Origin: Mesorhizobium sp. C432A
GTDB taxonomy: Bacteria; Pseudomonadota; Alphaproteobacteria; Rhizobiales; Rhizobiaceae
Length of the DNA: 64,000 nucleotides
Direction of reading: 5' to 3'
NCBI RefSeq assembly: GCF_030323145.1
Contig: NZ_CP100470.1
Location: 558,001 to 622,000, forward strand
Part shown: positions 25,453 through 33,700 of the stretch, in pieces
Numbering within the stretch: position 1 is the first letter of the stretch
How the letters are laid out: every line of letters begins with the position of its first letter
Notes under the pieces: model-generated
Databases searched by the model: none
Told to the model about the DNA's origin: nothing
The model's input: only the letters and a program-made list of their open reading frames with translations
Made by a program: the position numbers and the translations under genes

Positions 25453-27915
25453 CTAGGTCCCTCGCGGTTTGGCGCGGGCGGTGGCCCCAGCGAGCAGCGG
25501 ATTTTCCGGCCAGACATGGCGGGGATAGCGGCCGCGCATGTCGGTGCGCACATCGGCCCAGGAGCCGCGCCAGAAGCCGGGCAGGTCGCGCGTCGTCTGG
25601 ATTGGCCGGTGCGCCGGCGACAACAGCTCGAGCGTCAGCGGCACGGTGCCGTTGGCGATTGCCGGATGGCGGTCAAGGCCGAACAGTTCCTGCACGCGGA
25701 TGGCCAGCACCGGCCATTCGCCGTCATAGCGGATCGGCGCATGGCTGCCGGACGGCGCGTCGAAATGGGTCGGCGCCAGTGTGCCGATCTTGCGCTGCAA
25801 ATCATGCGGCACCAGCGCCATCAGGCCCGACGACAGCGTGCCGGGGTCGATGGCGGCGAAGGACGCCTTGCCCGAAAGGAACGGCAGCAGCCAGTCGTCG
25901 AGGCGTTCGAGCAGGGCGGCTTCCGAAACATCGGGCCAAGGCGCACCGAGGCCGCGATGCAGCCAGCCTAGGCGCTGGCGCAGCGTCTCGCCGTCCTTGC
26001 CCCATTCCAGCAGCGACAGGCCGTGCTCGCGCAAGGCATCTGTTATGGCGCGGTCGGCGTCTGTTCCAGTTGGTGCGGGCAGCATGCGCTCCGACAAAGT
26101 GATGGCGCCGAGCCTGGCGGTCTCGCGCACGCGCACCGCGCGCCGCTCGCGGTCGAAGCTTGTCTCGCGGCGGATCTCGATCCTGTCGGCCATAGCGGCA
26201 CGGATGTCGGTCTCGTGGACCGCGGCCGCCGCCGTGATGCGGGCATTTTGCGCCTTGCCCTGCAGATCGGCGACGACCAGCCAGGTCTCGCCGGCCAGCG
26301 GATCGGCGGCATCCACCATGGCGCCGGAGCCGTTGGCGAGCACGAAACGGCCACGCTCGCCGCGCGCCCTGGCGACGCGGTCCGGCCAGGCGTGGATGAG
26401 GAGAAGACCGGCAGAAGCGGCTTCGCTGCTCTTGGGGCCGCCCGCCTGCTTCGCCAATCGCTCGGCAAGCTGCCTTGCCGCAACGGCGCGTGGCGATTTC
26501 TCAGTGCGAAAGCGCATCAGCCGCCGTTCGAGGTCGGCGCCGTCACCGCCGAGACCACGCTCGGTGAGCAGGACGGCTAGCATCGCAGCCTCGAGCGCGT
26601 GGCCGCCGCCAGCGGCTTCAGCGACCATGTGTGCGAGCCGCACGGGCAGCGCCAGCTTGCGCATCGCGCCGCCCGCCTCCGTCAGCCGGCCGGCCGCATC
26701 GATGGCGTGCAGCGCCAGGAGCAGCGCCCGCGCCTCGTTGAGCGCGGGAATGGGCGGCGGATCGAGGAAGGACAGGCTTGCGGGATCGGCGACGCCGAAG
26801 GCGGCGCAATCGAGCAGTAGGCCGGACAGGTCGGCTTCGAGAATCTCGGGTGGAGTGAAGGCGGGAAGGGCCGCCGTCTGCTCGGCCCGCCAAAGGCGGA
26901 TGGCGACGCCTGGCTGCGTGCGTCCGGCGCGACCGGCGCGCTGGTCGGCGGACGCCCTGGAAACGCGCACCGTCTCCAGCCGGGTCAGGCCGCTCGCCGG
27001 TTCGTAGCGCGGCAGCCGCGACAGGCCGGAATCGATGACGACGCGCACGCCGTCGATGGTGATCGAGGTCTCGGCGATCGACGTCGCCAGCACCACCTTG
27101 CGGCGGCCGGGCGGCGCCGGTTTGATGGCGGCATCCTGCGCCCTGTTGTCGAGCTGGCCGTAGAGCGGCACGATGTCGGTGTCGGCGCCGAGCCGGCCCT
27201 GCAGCCGCTCGGCCGTGCGCTCGATCTCGCGCTGTCCCGGCAGGAAGGCGAGCACGCTGCCGCTCTCGCCGGCAAGAGCGGAGCGGATCGCCTTGGCCAT
27301 GGCGTCTTCGATGGGAACGCCGGCTGGCCGCTCGTCGTATCTGACATCGACGGGGAACGCACGGCCTTGGCTTTCGATCACCGGGGCGCCGGACAGGAGT
27401 TTCGCGACGCGCGCGCCATCGAGCGTTGCCGACATCACCAGCAAGCGCAAATCGGGCCGCAGCGCGCCCTGCACATCGAGCGCCAAAGCGAGGCCAAAAT
27501 CGCCGTCGAGCGAGCGCTCGTGGAATTCGTCGAAAATCACCGCCGAGACGCCGGGCAGCTCGGGATCGTCGAGGATTATGCGCGCCAGGACGCCTTCGGT
27601 GACGACCAGGATTTTTGTCCGGGCCGATGTGCGGTTTTCCATGCGCATGGCATAGCCGACGGTGGCGCCGGGCTCTTCATCAAGCAATTCGGCCATGCGG
27701 CGGGCGGCGGCGCGGGCGGCCAGCCGGCGCGGTTCGAGCAGGACGATCTTGCCGGCGACCAGCCAGGGCGCATCGAGCAGCGCCAGCGGGACCAGCGTCG
27801 TCTTGCCGGCGCCAGGCGGCGCCACCAGGACGGCGCTGTTGCCGGAGCCGAGCGCCTCGCTCAGGGCCGGCAGCACGGCGGATACCGGAAGCTCCGGCAA
27901 GGATCTCGTCGTCAT
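25453..27915 (-). CDS. hrpB: ATP-dependent helicase HrpB
   Basis: An 820-aa DEAH-type helicase. Motif I is APPGAGKTT, motif Ia LLEPRRLAARAAA, motif II as DEFH in AVIFDEFHERSLDGDFGLA, motif III MSATLDG, and motif VI DQRAGRAGRTQPG. The HA2-like and HrpB C-terminal domains follow (GWLHRGLGAPWPDVSE, HPAIANGTVPLTLELLSPAHRPIQ). The physiological role of HrpB is unclear. It starts 27 bp before the actS start region in reverse order (upstream on the minus strand), so both could share a transcript. Confidence 0.95.
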   Translation of the reverse strand: MTTRSLPELPVSAVLPALSEALGSGNSAVLVAPPGAGKTTLVPLALLDAPWLVAGKIVLLEPRRLAARAAARRMAELLDEEPGATVGYAMRMENRTSARTKILVVTEGVLARIILDDPELPGVSAVIFDEFHERSLDGDFGLALALDVQGALRPDLRLLVMSATLDGARVAKLLSGAPVIESQGRAFPVDVRYDERPAGVPIEDAMAKAIRSALAGESGSVLAFLPGQREIERTAERLQGRLGADTDIVPLYGQLDNRAQDAAIKPAPPGRRKVVLATSIAETSITIDGVRVVIDSGLSRLPRYEPASGLTRLETVRVSRASADQRAGRAGRTQPGVAIRLWRAEQTAALPAFTPPEILEADLSGLLLDCAAFGVADPASLSFLDPPPIPALNEARALLLALHAIDAAGRLTEAGGAMRKLALPVRLAHMVAEAAGGGHALEAAMLAVLLTERGLGGDGADLERRLMRFRTEKSPRAVAARQLAERLAKQAGGPKSSEAASAGLLLIHAWPDRVARARGERGRFVLANGSGAMVDAADPLAGETWLVVADLQGKAQNARITAAAAVHETDIRAAMADRIEIRRETSFDRERRAVRVRETARLGAITLSERMLPAPTGTDADRAITDALREHGLSLLEWGKDGETLRQRLGWLHRGLGAPWPDVSEAALLERLDDWLLPFLSGKASFAAIDPGTLSSGLMALVPHDLQRKIGTLAPTHFDAPSGSHAPIRYDGEWPVLAIRVQELFGLDRHPAIANGTVPLTLELLSPAHRPIQTTRDLPGFWRGSWADVRTDMRGRYPRHVWPENPLLAGATARAKPRGT

Positions 27916-27956
27916 TGCGTCCGCATATCAGCGGTCACTATGGCCATGCAACCGGA

Positions 27957-28847
27957 TCAAAGCCTCGTGCGCGCAAACGGGTTCCAGCGCACCGTGCCCA
28001 GCCGCACCTCCTCGCGCACCATGGTGAGCAGGCCGGACGCGCCAACGACGGCCAAGCCGACCAGCGATATCCAGTCCGGATACTCCTGGAAGAACAACGC
28101 ACCGAGGATCACCGCCCAGACGATCTGCGAATAATGCGTCGGCGCGATGCGGTTGGCCGGTGCGTATTTGGCGGCCAGCAGCTGCAGCAATTGGCCGCCG
28201 GCGGTAAAGGCGCCGCCCAGCACCAGCCACAGCAGCTGCATGGCGTTGGGGAGGGTGAACGATGTGGCGATGGTGCCGGCCCCGTTGAACAGCAGCCCGT
28301 AACCGATGAGCACGCCGAGCATGGTGGTGCGCTTTTCCTGCTGGGCGAGCGACCGCATCAGGATGACGCTGGCCGCGGCAAGGAAGGCCACCGTGAAGGC
28401 GGCAAGGTGTCCGAGATGCAACTCGCGAAAACCTGGCCGCACCACCAGCATGACACCTGCAAAGCCGGCAACCACCGCCAGCCAGCGCCATGGACCGACC
28501 TTTTCCTTCAGGATGACGGTCGAGAGAATGGTAACGCAAAGCGGCGCCAGGAAGATCAGTGCATAGGTCTCGGCCAGCGGAATGGTGGTGAAGGCGTAGA
28601 CGCTGAGCACGCCCGAGGCGATGCCGGCCCAGGCGCGGGCCTGCACCGCCCATGGCCGCCCGGTGCGCCAGAAGTCGCGCCAGCGCTCATCGACTGGGCG
28701 GCGTAAAAACAGGAAGCAGCCGGCAAACAGCGTGATGAAGAAGCCGATCTCGAAGACGGTGAACTGTCCGCCAAGGCTCTTGATAACGGCATCACTGCAC
28801 GAATAGCTTGCATAGGCGATGAGGGCGAGCAGGATTCCGTTCGTCAC
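27957..28847 (-). CDS. EamA-family (DMT superfamily) transporter
   Basis: A 296-aa inner-membrane protein with about ten hydrophobic helices in two EamA repeats: the first begins GILLALIAYASYSCSDAVIKSL and the second is around PTHYSQIVWAVILGALFFQEYPD. Conserved residues of metabolite exporters such as PLAETYALIFLAPL are present. The substrate is unknown. It is divergent from the PIG-L deacetylase gene, with 26 bp between the starts. Confidence 0.88.
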   Translation of the reverse strand: MTNGILLALIAYASYSCSDAVIKSLGGQFTVFEIGFFITLFAGCFLFLRRPVDERWRDFWRTGRPWAVQARAWAGIASGVLSVYAFTTIPLAETYALIFLAPLCVTILSTVILKEKVGPWRWLAVVAGFAGVMLVVRPGFRELHLGHLAAFTVAFLAAASVILMRSLAQQEKRTTMLGVLIGYGLLFNGAGTIATSFTLPNAMQLLWLVLGGAFTAGGQLLQLLAAKYAPANRIAPTHYSQIVWAVILGALFFQEYPDWISLVGLAVVGASGLLTMVREEVRLGTVRWNPFARTRL

Positions 28848-28873
28848 GTTTTTCCATTTCCGGGGAGAGTGCA

Positions 28874-29572
28874 GTGAAGGTATTGGCGCTCGGCGCGCAT
28901 CCCGACGACATCGAGATATTCATGTTCGGTACGCTGGCTGCCTATGCCATGCAAGGCGCAGAACTGACTTTTGCCGTGGCCACGGATGGCGCCAGGGGCG
29001 GCATGGGCGACCCGAGCGTTTTGGCTCGTGTCCGCCGCGACGAGGCGGCGGCCGCTGCGGCGCTGCTCGGCGCAACCCTTCGCTTTCTCGACTTTCCCGA
29101 CGGCGAACTGGTGGCTGATGCGGAACTGATCGCTTCGCTGAAAGCGCTGATACGCGAGACCGCGGCGGATCTGGTTATCACGCATGCCCCCAACGACTAT
29201 CACGCCGACCATCGTGCTTTGTCGGACGGCGTGCGCATCGCGGCCTCGTTCGGCGTCCCCGTGCTGCATGCCGACACGATGGGCGGCACCGGCTTTGCGC
29301 CGACGCATTACGTCGACATTTCCGCCTACGGCGATATCAAGACGCAGGCGATCCGAGCGCACCAATCGCAGTGGCCGGAGCAATATGTCGACAGAGCGCG
29401 CGTTCAGAATGAGTTTCGCGCCGGGCAATGCAACAGCGTTCCCGGCTCCCTGGCCGAGGCCTTCCGATTCGAGCTGACATTTCCCTTCGCCGACATCCGC
29501 GCGCTGCTGCCGCCCGCGCCCCCTGTCCGGCCGGTGACGCCGCAGACGAAAATTATAGGCGACCCCTGCTAA
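28874..29572 (+). CDS. PIG-L family deacetylase
   Basis: A 232-aa zinc-dependent N-acetylglucosaminyl deacetylase-like protein. Metal and catalytic motif AHPDDIEI is at residues 8-15; further family features are ATDGARGG, LRFLDFPDGEL, the HAPNDYHADHR histidine cluster, and a late HQSQ. It starts with GTG preceded by GGGGAGAG. Substrates of this family include GlcNAc conjugates and other amides; none can be assigned here. Confidence 0.9.
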   Translation: MKVLALGAHPDDIEIFMFGTLAAYAMQGAELTFAVATDGARGGMGDPSVLARVRRDEAAAAAALLGATLRFLDFPDGELVADAELIASLKALIRETAADLVITHAPNDYHADHRALSDGVRIAASFGVPVLHADTMGGTGFAPTHYVDISAYGDIKTQAIRAHQSQWPEQYVDRARVQNEFRAGQCNSVPGSLAEAFRFELTFPFADIRALLPPAPPVRPVTPQTKIIGDPC

Positions 29573-29664
29573 GCAACTTCCGGGCGAGCCGTCCGGCAAA
29601 TCATTTCCCAACGATTTCAATCGCCGTTTGGCCATGTTGCGGCGCAGCGACGAATTCGCTTGCC

Positions 29665-29705
29665 TTGTTTAGTAAAAATTGCATCACTAAACAAATTACT
29701 AAACA
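29665..29705. promoter_or_regulatory. Repeated-half-site operator upstream of the ABC/DHA kinase operon
   Basis: TTGTTTAGT (29665-29673) and ACTAAACAA (29686-29694) form an inverted repeat, and a third half-site ACTAAACA follows at 29698-29705. The stretch is AT-rich within a GC-rich region and lies about 120 bp upstream of the binding-protein gene. It probably binds a dedicated repressor (for example a DeoR- or LacI-type protein) not encoded in this window. Confidence 0.6.
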
Positions 29706-29827
29706 TCTGCGGTGGACCGCGCCGCCCTGGCGACGCATAGCGCGCCGTGTTTAGGCCCTCGGAGGAGCGAGGGTTGAGGGGTTCTTGAAACGGCCATCCG
29801 GGCGCGTTTCGCAAATGGGAGGAAGGC

Positions 29828-31159
29828 ATGAAATCGAGCTTGAAACTGGCGTTGGGACTGACCTCGGCGATTACCGCGTCGACAGCCGTCTCGAACGTTG
29901 CGCACGCTGAAGACCTGACGCTTTGCTGGGCCGCCTGGGATCCGGCAAACGCGCTGGTCGAACTGTCCAAGGATTTTACCAAGGAAACCGGCATCGGCAT
30001 GAAATTCGAATTCGTGCCGTGGACCAACTATGCCGACCGCTTCCTCAACGAGCTCAACTCGCACGGCAAACTGTGCGACCTGATCATCGGCGACAGCCAG
30101 TGGATCGGCGGCTCGGCCGAGAACGGCCACTACGTCAAGCTGAACGACTTCTTCGACAAGGAGAAGATCAGCATGGACGACTTTGTGCCGGCAACAGTCG
30201 TCGGCTATTCCGAATGGCCGAAGAACACGCCGAATTACTGGGCGCTGCCGGCCATGGGCGACGTCGTCGGCTGGACCTACCGCAAGGATTGGTTCTCCAA
30301 GCCGGAGCTGCAAAAGGAATTCAAGGAAAAATATGGCTGGGATCTCGGCCCGCCGACCACCTTCGACCAACTGAAGCAGGTCGCCGAGTTCTTCCAGAAG
30401 CGCGAGATCGACGGCAAGACCGTCTATGGCGCTTCGATCTACACCGAGCGTGGCTCGGAAGGCATCACCATGGGCGCCATGGACGTGCTCTACAGCTACG
30501 GCTTCCAGTATGAAAACCCCAAGAAGCCCTACGAGATGGAAGGCTTCGTCAATTCGCCAGACGCGGTCAAAGGCCTGGAGTTCTACAAGTCGCTCTACGA
30601 TTGCTGCACGCCTCCGGGTGCCTCGAACAGCTATATGGGCGAAGGCGTCGACGCCTTCAAATCCGGTCAGGTGGCCATGCACATGAACTTCGCCTTCACC
30701 TGGCCCGGCCTGCAGAAGGACGAGAATGTCGGCGGCGACAAGATCGGCTACTTCGTCAATCCGAAGGGTCCCGGTGGCGCCCAGTTTGCGCAGCTTGGCG
30801 GCCAGGGCATTTCGGTGGTGTCCTATTCAGACAAGCAGGAATCGGCGCTGAAATTCATCAAGTGGTTCGCCAACAAGGATGTGCAGGCCAAATGGTGGTC
30901 GCTCGGCGGCTATTCCTGCCTGAACGCGGTTGTCAAGGACCCGGCCTTCCCGTCCAGCCAGCCTTATGCGCAGACCTTCCTCGACTCGATGGCGATCGTG
31001 AAGGACTTCTGGGCCGAGCCGAGCTACGCACCGCTGCTGCAGGCGTCGCAGAAGCGCTTCCACGACTATGTCGTTGCCGGCCAGGGTTCGGCCAAGGACG
31101 CGCTTGACGGCCTGGTCAAGGACTGGACGCAAGTGTTCCAGGACGACGGCAAGATGTAA
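29828..31159 (+). CDS. ABC transporter substrate-binding protein (carbohydrate/polyol type)
   Basis: A 443-aa periplasmic binding protein of the sugar-binding type-1 family. The signal peptide is residues 1-27, with cleavage predicted after AHA. The mature protein starts EDLTLCWAAWDPANALVELS and shows the family-like KEFKEKYGWDLGPPTTFDQL and GQVAMHMNFAFTW. It is the first gene of the operon, followed by a stabilising hairpin and two permeases. The adjacent DHA kinases suggest dihydroxyacetone, glycerol or a related polyol as ligand. The arrangement with two unlike ATPases resembles the rhizobial GlpSTPQUV glycerol transporter, but gene order differs. Confidence 0.9.
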   Translation: MKSSLKLALGLTSAITASTAVSNVAHAEDLTLCWAAWDPANALVELSKDFTKETGIGMKFEFVPWTNYADRFLNELNSHGKLCDLIIGDSQWIGGSAENGHYVKLNDFFDKEKISMDDFVPATVVGYSEWPKNTPNYWALPAMGDVVGWTYRKDWFSKPELQKEFKEKYGWDLGPPTTFDQLKQVAEFFQKREIDGKTVYGASIYTERGSEGITMGAMDVLYSYGFQYENPKKPYEMEGFVNSPDAVKGLEFYKSLYDCCTPPGASNSYMGEGVDAFKSGQVAMHMNFAFTWPGLQKDENVGGDKIGYFVNPKGPGGAQFAQLGGQGISVVSYSDKQESALKFIKWFANKDVQAKWWSLGGYSCLNAVVKDPAFPSSQPYAQTFLDSMAIVKDFWAEPSYAPLLQASQKRFHDYVVAGQGSAKDALDGLVKDWTQVFQDDGKM

Positions 31160-31192
31160 CCGGACCAACGGCTCCTCCCGAGCCTGACCCCA

Positions 31193-31238
31193 GAGGCGGA
31201 TGATTTTCAGGCCGAATCGACCAGAAATCATCCGCCTC
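31193..31238 (+). terminator. Intra-operon hairpin after the binding-protein gene
   Basis: Perfect 14-bp stem GAGGCGGATGATTT / AAATCATCCGCCTC with an 18-nt loop, starting 33 nt after the stop. Followed only by a short A/G-rich stretch, it is better read as a partial terminator or mRNA-stabilising structure that raises binding-protein over permease levels. Confidence 0.7.
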
Positions 31239-31255
31239 AGGGCTAAAAAGAGAGA

Positions 31256-31304
31256 GAGCATGATGTCGTCCGAAAACCGCTTCACACTTTTCGGCATCAT
31301 GCTC
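31256..31304. repeat. Dispersed palindromic element (best-preserved copy)
   Basis: Outer arms GAGCATGATG / CATCATGCTC and inner arms CCGAAAA / TTTTCGG. Other copies or fragments are seen at 13191, 15795 and 49382. It is typical of short intergenic palindromes spread through rhizobial genomes. Confidence 0.75.
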
Positions 31305-31388
31305 TTGGTCCCGTGCTGCCCTTGGCACGGGACGCAGTTCAGATAAATTCCAGTGTCGAGACTTGACGTGACCGAAGCAGGACTCACC

Positions 31389-32336
31389 ATGCTCAATCGG
31401 ACTGCGGAGAACGTTGCCCGGGCGACCCCGGAGCCGTTGGCCCGCAAGGTCCGGGGGATCAGCGACAAGGGCCTCGCCTGGCTGTTCATCTCGCCGACGA
31501 TCCTGTTGCTCTTGGCCATCAACATCTTCCCGCTGTTCTGGGCGATCTACCTGTCCTTCACCAACTTCCGGGCGAACCGCCCGAACGAGGTGGTGAAGAA
31601 CCTCGGCTTCGCCAATTACCAGCGCATCCTCGGCGACCAGGACATCTGGATCGCCATGCAGACGACGGCGCATTTCGTGTTCTGGACGATCCTGCTGCAG
31701 ACGCTGATCGGCTTCACGCTGGCCTGGCTGATCGACCGCAAATTCCGCGGCCACGCCTTCTGGACGACAATCATCCTGGTGCCGATGATGCTGTCGCCGG
31801 CGGTGGTCGGCAATTTCTGGCGCTTCCTCTACGAGCCGCAGATCGGCCTGTTCGCCTACGCCATCTCGTTCGTCACCCGGATACCACCGACCGACATCCA
31901 GATGCTGTCCAACGTGTCGCTGGCGCCGTGGTCGATCATCATCGTCGACACCTGGATGTGGACGCCCTATGTCATGCTGATCTGTCTCGCCGGCCTGCGC
32001 TCCATCCCCGAATACATCTATGAAGCCGCCGAGGTCGACCGCGCGTCCAACTGGCGGCAGTTCTGGTCGATCACGCTGCCGATGGCGCTGCCCTTCATCA
32101 TGCTGGCGGTGCTGTTTCGCGGCATCGAGAACTTCAAGATGTTCGACATGGTCAACCTGCTGACCGGTGGCGGGCCGGGCTCGACCACCGAGGTCGCCTC
32201 GATCACGCTGAAGCGGCAGGCGTTCGAGAGCTGGCGCACCGGATATTCCTCGGCCTTCGCCATCATCCTGTTCGTCGCGGTGTTTGGGCTGGCCAACATC
32301 TACGTCAAGGCGCTGAACAAGGTGAAGCAGAGATGA
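31389..32336 (+). CDS. ABC transporter permease 1 (MalF/UgpA type)
   Basis: A 315-aa inner-membrane protein with six hydrophobic helices. The cytoplasmic EAA loop is EAAEVDRASNWRQFWSITLP, which contacts the ATPases. The start ATG 31389 is chosen because AGGA lies seven bases upstream; a GTG at 31353 would add 12 residues without a ribosome site. It overlaps the next permease by ATGA. It forms the channel with permease 2. Confidence 0.92.
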   Translation: MLNRTAENVARATPEPLARKVRGISDKGLAWLFISPTILLLLAINIFPLFWAIYLSFTNFRANRPNEVVKNLGFANYQRILGDQDIWIAMQTTAHFVFWTILLQTLIGFTLAWLIDRKFRGHAFWTTIILVPMMLSPAVVGNFWRFLYEPQIGLFAYAISFVTRIPPTDIQMLSNVSLAPWSIIIVDTWMWTPYVMLICLAGLRSIPEYIYEAAEVDRASNWRQFWSITLPMALPFIMLAVLFRGIENFKMFDMVNLLTGGGPGSTTEVASITLKRQAFESWRTGYSSAFAIILFVAVFGLANIYVKALNKVKQR

Positions 32337-33283
32337 GCCTGACCACCGCCCACTCCGTCGTCGCCCCCTCGGCCAATTCGAAGCGGATCGCCGGCACGAT
32401 CATCGTGCTCTACGCGCTGATCTCGATCGTGCCGTTGCTGTGGATCTTCGCCACCAGCTTCAAGACGCCGCCGGATTCGATCGCCTATCCGCCCAAGATT
32501 CTGTTCCAGCCGAGCATCGAGGGCTATTGCAACCTGTTCACGACGCGCACCAGGCAAACGCCCGACTACATCAACTCGCTCGGACCCGCGACCGGTTTCT
32601 GCGACGAGACCTCGCGCAAGCGCAACATGGTGATTGCCGGCCCGTCCAACTTCCTGCCGCGCTTCGTCAACTCACTGATCATCGCCTTCGGTTCCACCTT
32701 CTGCGCCGTATTCCTCGGCACGCTCTCGGCCTACGGTTTCTCGCGCTTCAAGGTGCCGCTGGCCGATGACCTCTTGTTCTTCATCCTGTCGACGCGCTTC
32801 ATGCCACCGATCGCGGTCGCCATTCCCATCTACCTGATGTACCGCGAGCTCGGCCTGTCCGACACCGCGCTCGGCATGATCCTGCTCTACACCGCGGTCA
32901 ACGTGTCGCTCGCGGTGTGGCTGCTGAAAGGCTTCATCGACGAGATCCCGCGCGAGTATGAAGAAGCGGCGATGATCGACGGCTATACCAGGCTGCAGGC
33001 CTTCTGGCGCACCGTGCTGCCGCAAGCGACCACCGGCATCGCCGCGACCGCCATCTTCTGCCTGATCTTTGCCTGGAACGAATATGCATTCGCGGCCCTG
33101 CTGACCTCCGGCACGGCGCAGACCGCACCGCCCTTCATCCCGACCATTATCGGTGAAGGCGGCCAGGACTGGCCGGCGGTGGCGGCGGGCACGACGATCT
33201 TCCTGGTGCCGATCCTGGTCTTCACCATCCTGCTACGCAAGCAGTTGCTGCGCGGCATCACTTTCGGCGCGGTTCGCAAATGA
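32333..33283 (+). CDS. ABC transporter permease 2 (MalG/UgpE type)
   Basis: A 316-aa inner-membrane permease with six helices and the EAA loop EEAAMIDGYTRLQAFWRTVLP. The region between helices 1 and 2 includes a long periplasmic stretch with two Cys residues (GYCNLF, TGFCDET). It starts in a 4-nt overlap with permease 1. A 140-bp palindromic element follows it before the next gene. Confidence 0.92.
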   Translation: MSLTTAHSVVAPSANSKRIAGTIIVLYALISIVPLLWIFATSFKTPPDSIAYPPKILFQPSIEGYCNLFTTRTRQTPDYINSLGPATGFCDETSRKRNMVIAGPSNFLPRFVNSLIIAFGSTFCAVFLGTLSAYGFSRFKVPLADDLLFFILSTRFMPPIAVAIPIYLMYRELGLSDTALGMILLYTAVNVSLAVWLLKGFIDEIPREYEEAAMIDGYTRLQAFWRTVLPQATTGIAATAIFCLIFAWNEYAFAALLTSGTAQTAPPFIPTIIGEGGQDWPAVAAGTTIFLVPILVFTILLRKQLLRGITFGAVRK

Positions 33284-33300
33284 GTGGTGTGCCAGGTCGA

Positions 33301-33440
33301 CCCCCACTCCGTCGAGCTTCGCTCACCTCCCCCCCGATCGACGGGGGAGAGGAAGGGCGCGAACTTCATTCAACCAGACTCCCTTCCTCTCCCTCCGGAG
33401 GGGGGAGAGGTGGCGCTGCGAAGCAGCGACGGAGTGGGGG
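33301..33440. repeat. Large mosaic palindromic element inside the ABC operon
   Basis: Outer arms CCCCCACTCCGTCG (33301-33314) and CGACGGAGTGGGGG (33427-33440) are perfect. Inner parts are rich in CACCTCCCCCC and GGGGGGAGAGGTG, and a second nested pair (GGGGGAGAGGAAGGG against CCCTTCCTCTCCCTC) lies in the middle. It appears as an insertion between the permease and the small membrane gene and may form a strong RNA structure dividing the operon. Confidence 0.8.
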
Positions 33441-33494
33441 AACCACCTGGCAACCGTCTCGCCCCGTTGCCGGGCAGAAGGAAGGAAGCTGCGC

Positions 33495-33698
33495 ATGACG
33501 CGCCCAGCCATCTCCAAAAAGTCATCCTGGCCTCGCTGGGCCCGGCGCGGCCTGATGGAAAACATCGCCACGACGCTGATCGCCATTGGATTCCTGATGC
33601 TGTTCCAGCCCTTCGCGCTGGCGCTCTACACCTACTCCTTCATCACCATGCTCGCCGGCACGGTGATGTTCATCATCGTCTCGAAGTTCCCGGAATAA
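33495..33698 (+). CDS. Small membrane protein of the ABC operon (67 aa)
   Basis: It encodes a basic N-terminus (SKKSSWPRWARRG) and two adjacent hydrophobic stretches, ENIATTLIAIGFLMLFQPFA and YTYSFITMLAGTVMFIIVSK. It lies two nucleotides before the first ATPase gene. Position matches small membrane proteins such as GlpU in the rhizobial glycerol transporter, although the sequence does not clearly belong to the same family. Probably an accessory subunit. The longer open frame upstream runs through the palindromic repeat and is not used. Confidence 0.7.
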   Translation: MTRPAISKKSSWPRWARRGLMENIATTLIAIGFLMLFQPFALALYTYSFITMLAGTVMFIIVSKFPE

Positions 33699-33700
33699 TC

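Noticed and set aside
33284..33700. N-terminal extension of ABC ATPase 1 in the same open frame
   Set aside because: These 139 codons run through the palindromic element and the small membrane gene; the ATPase family starts at MAEIRVQHLRKAFG (33701).
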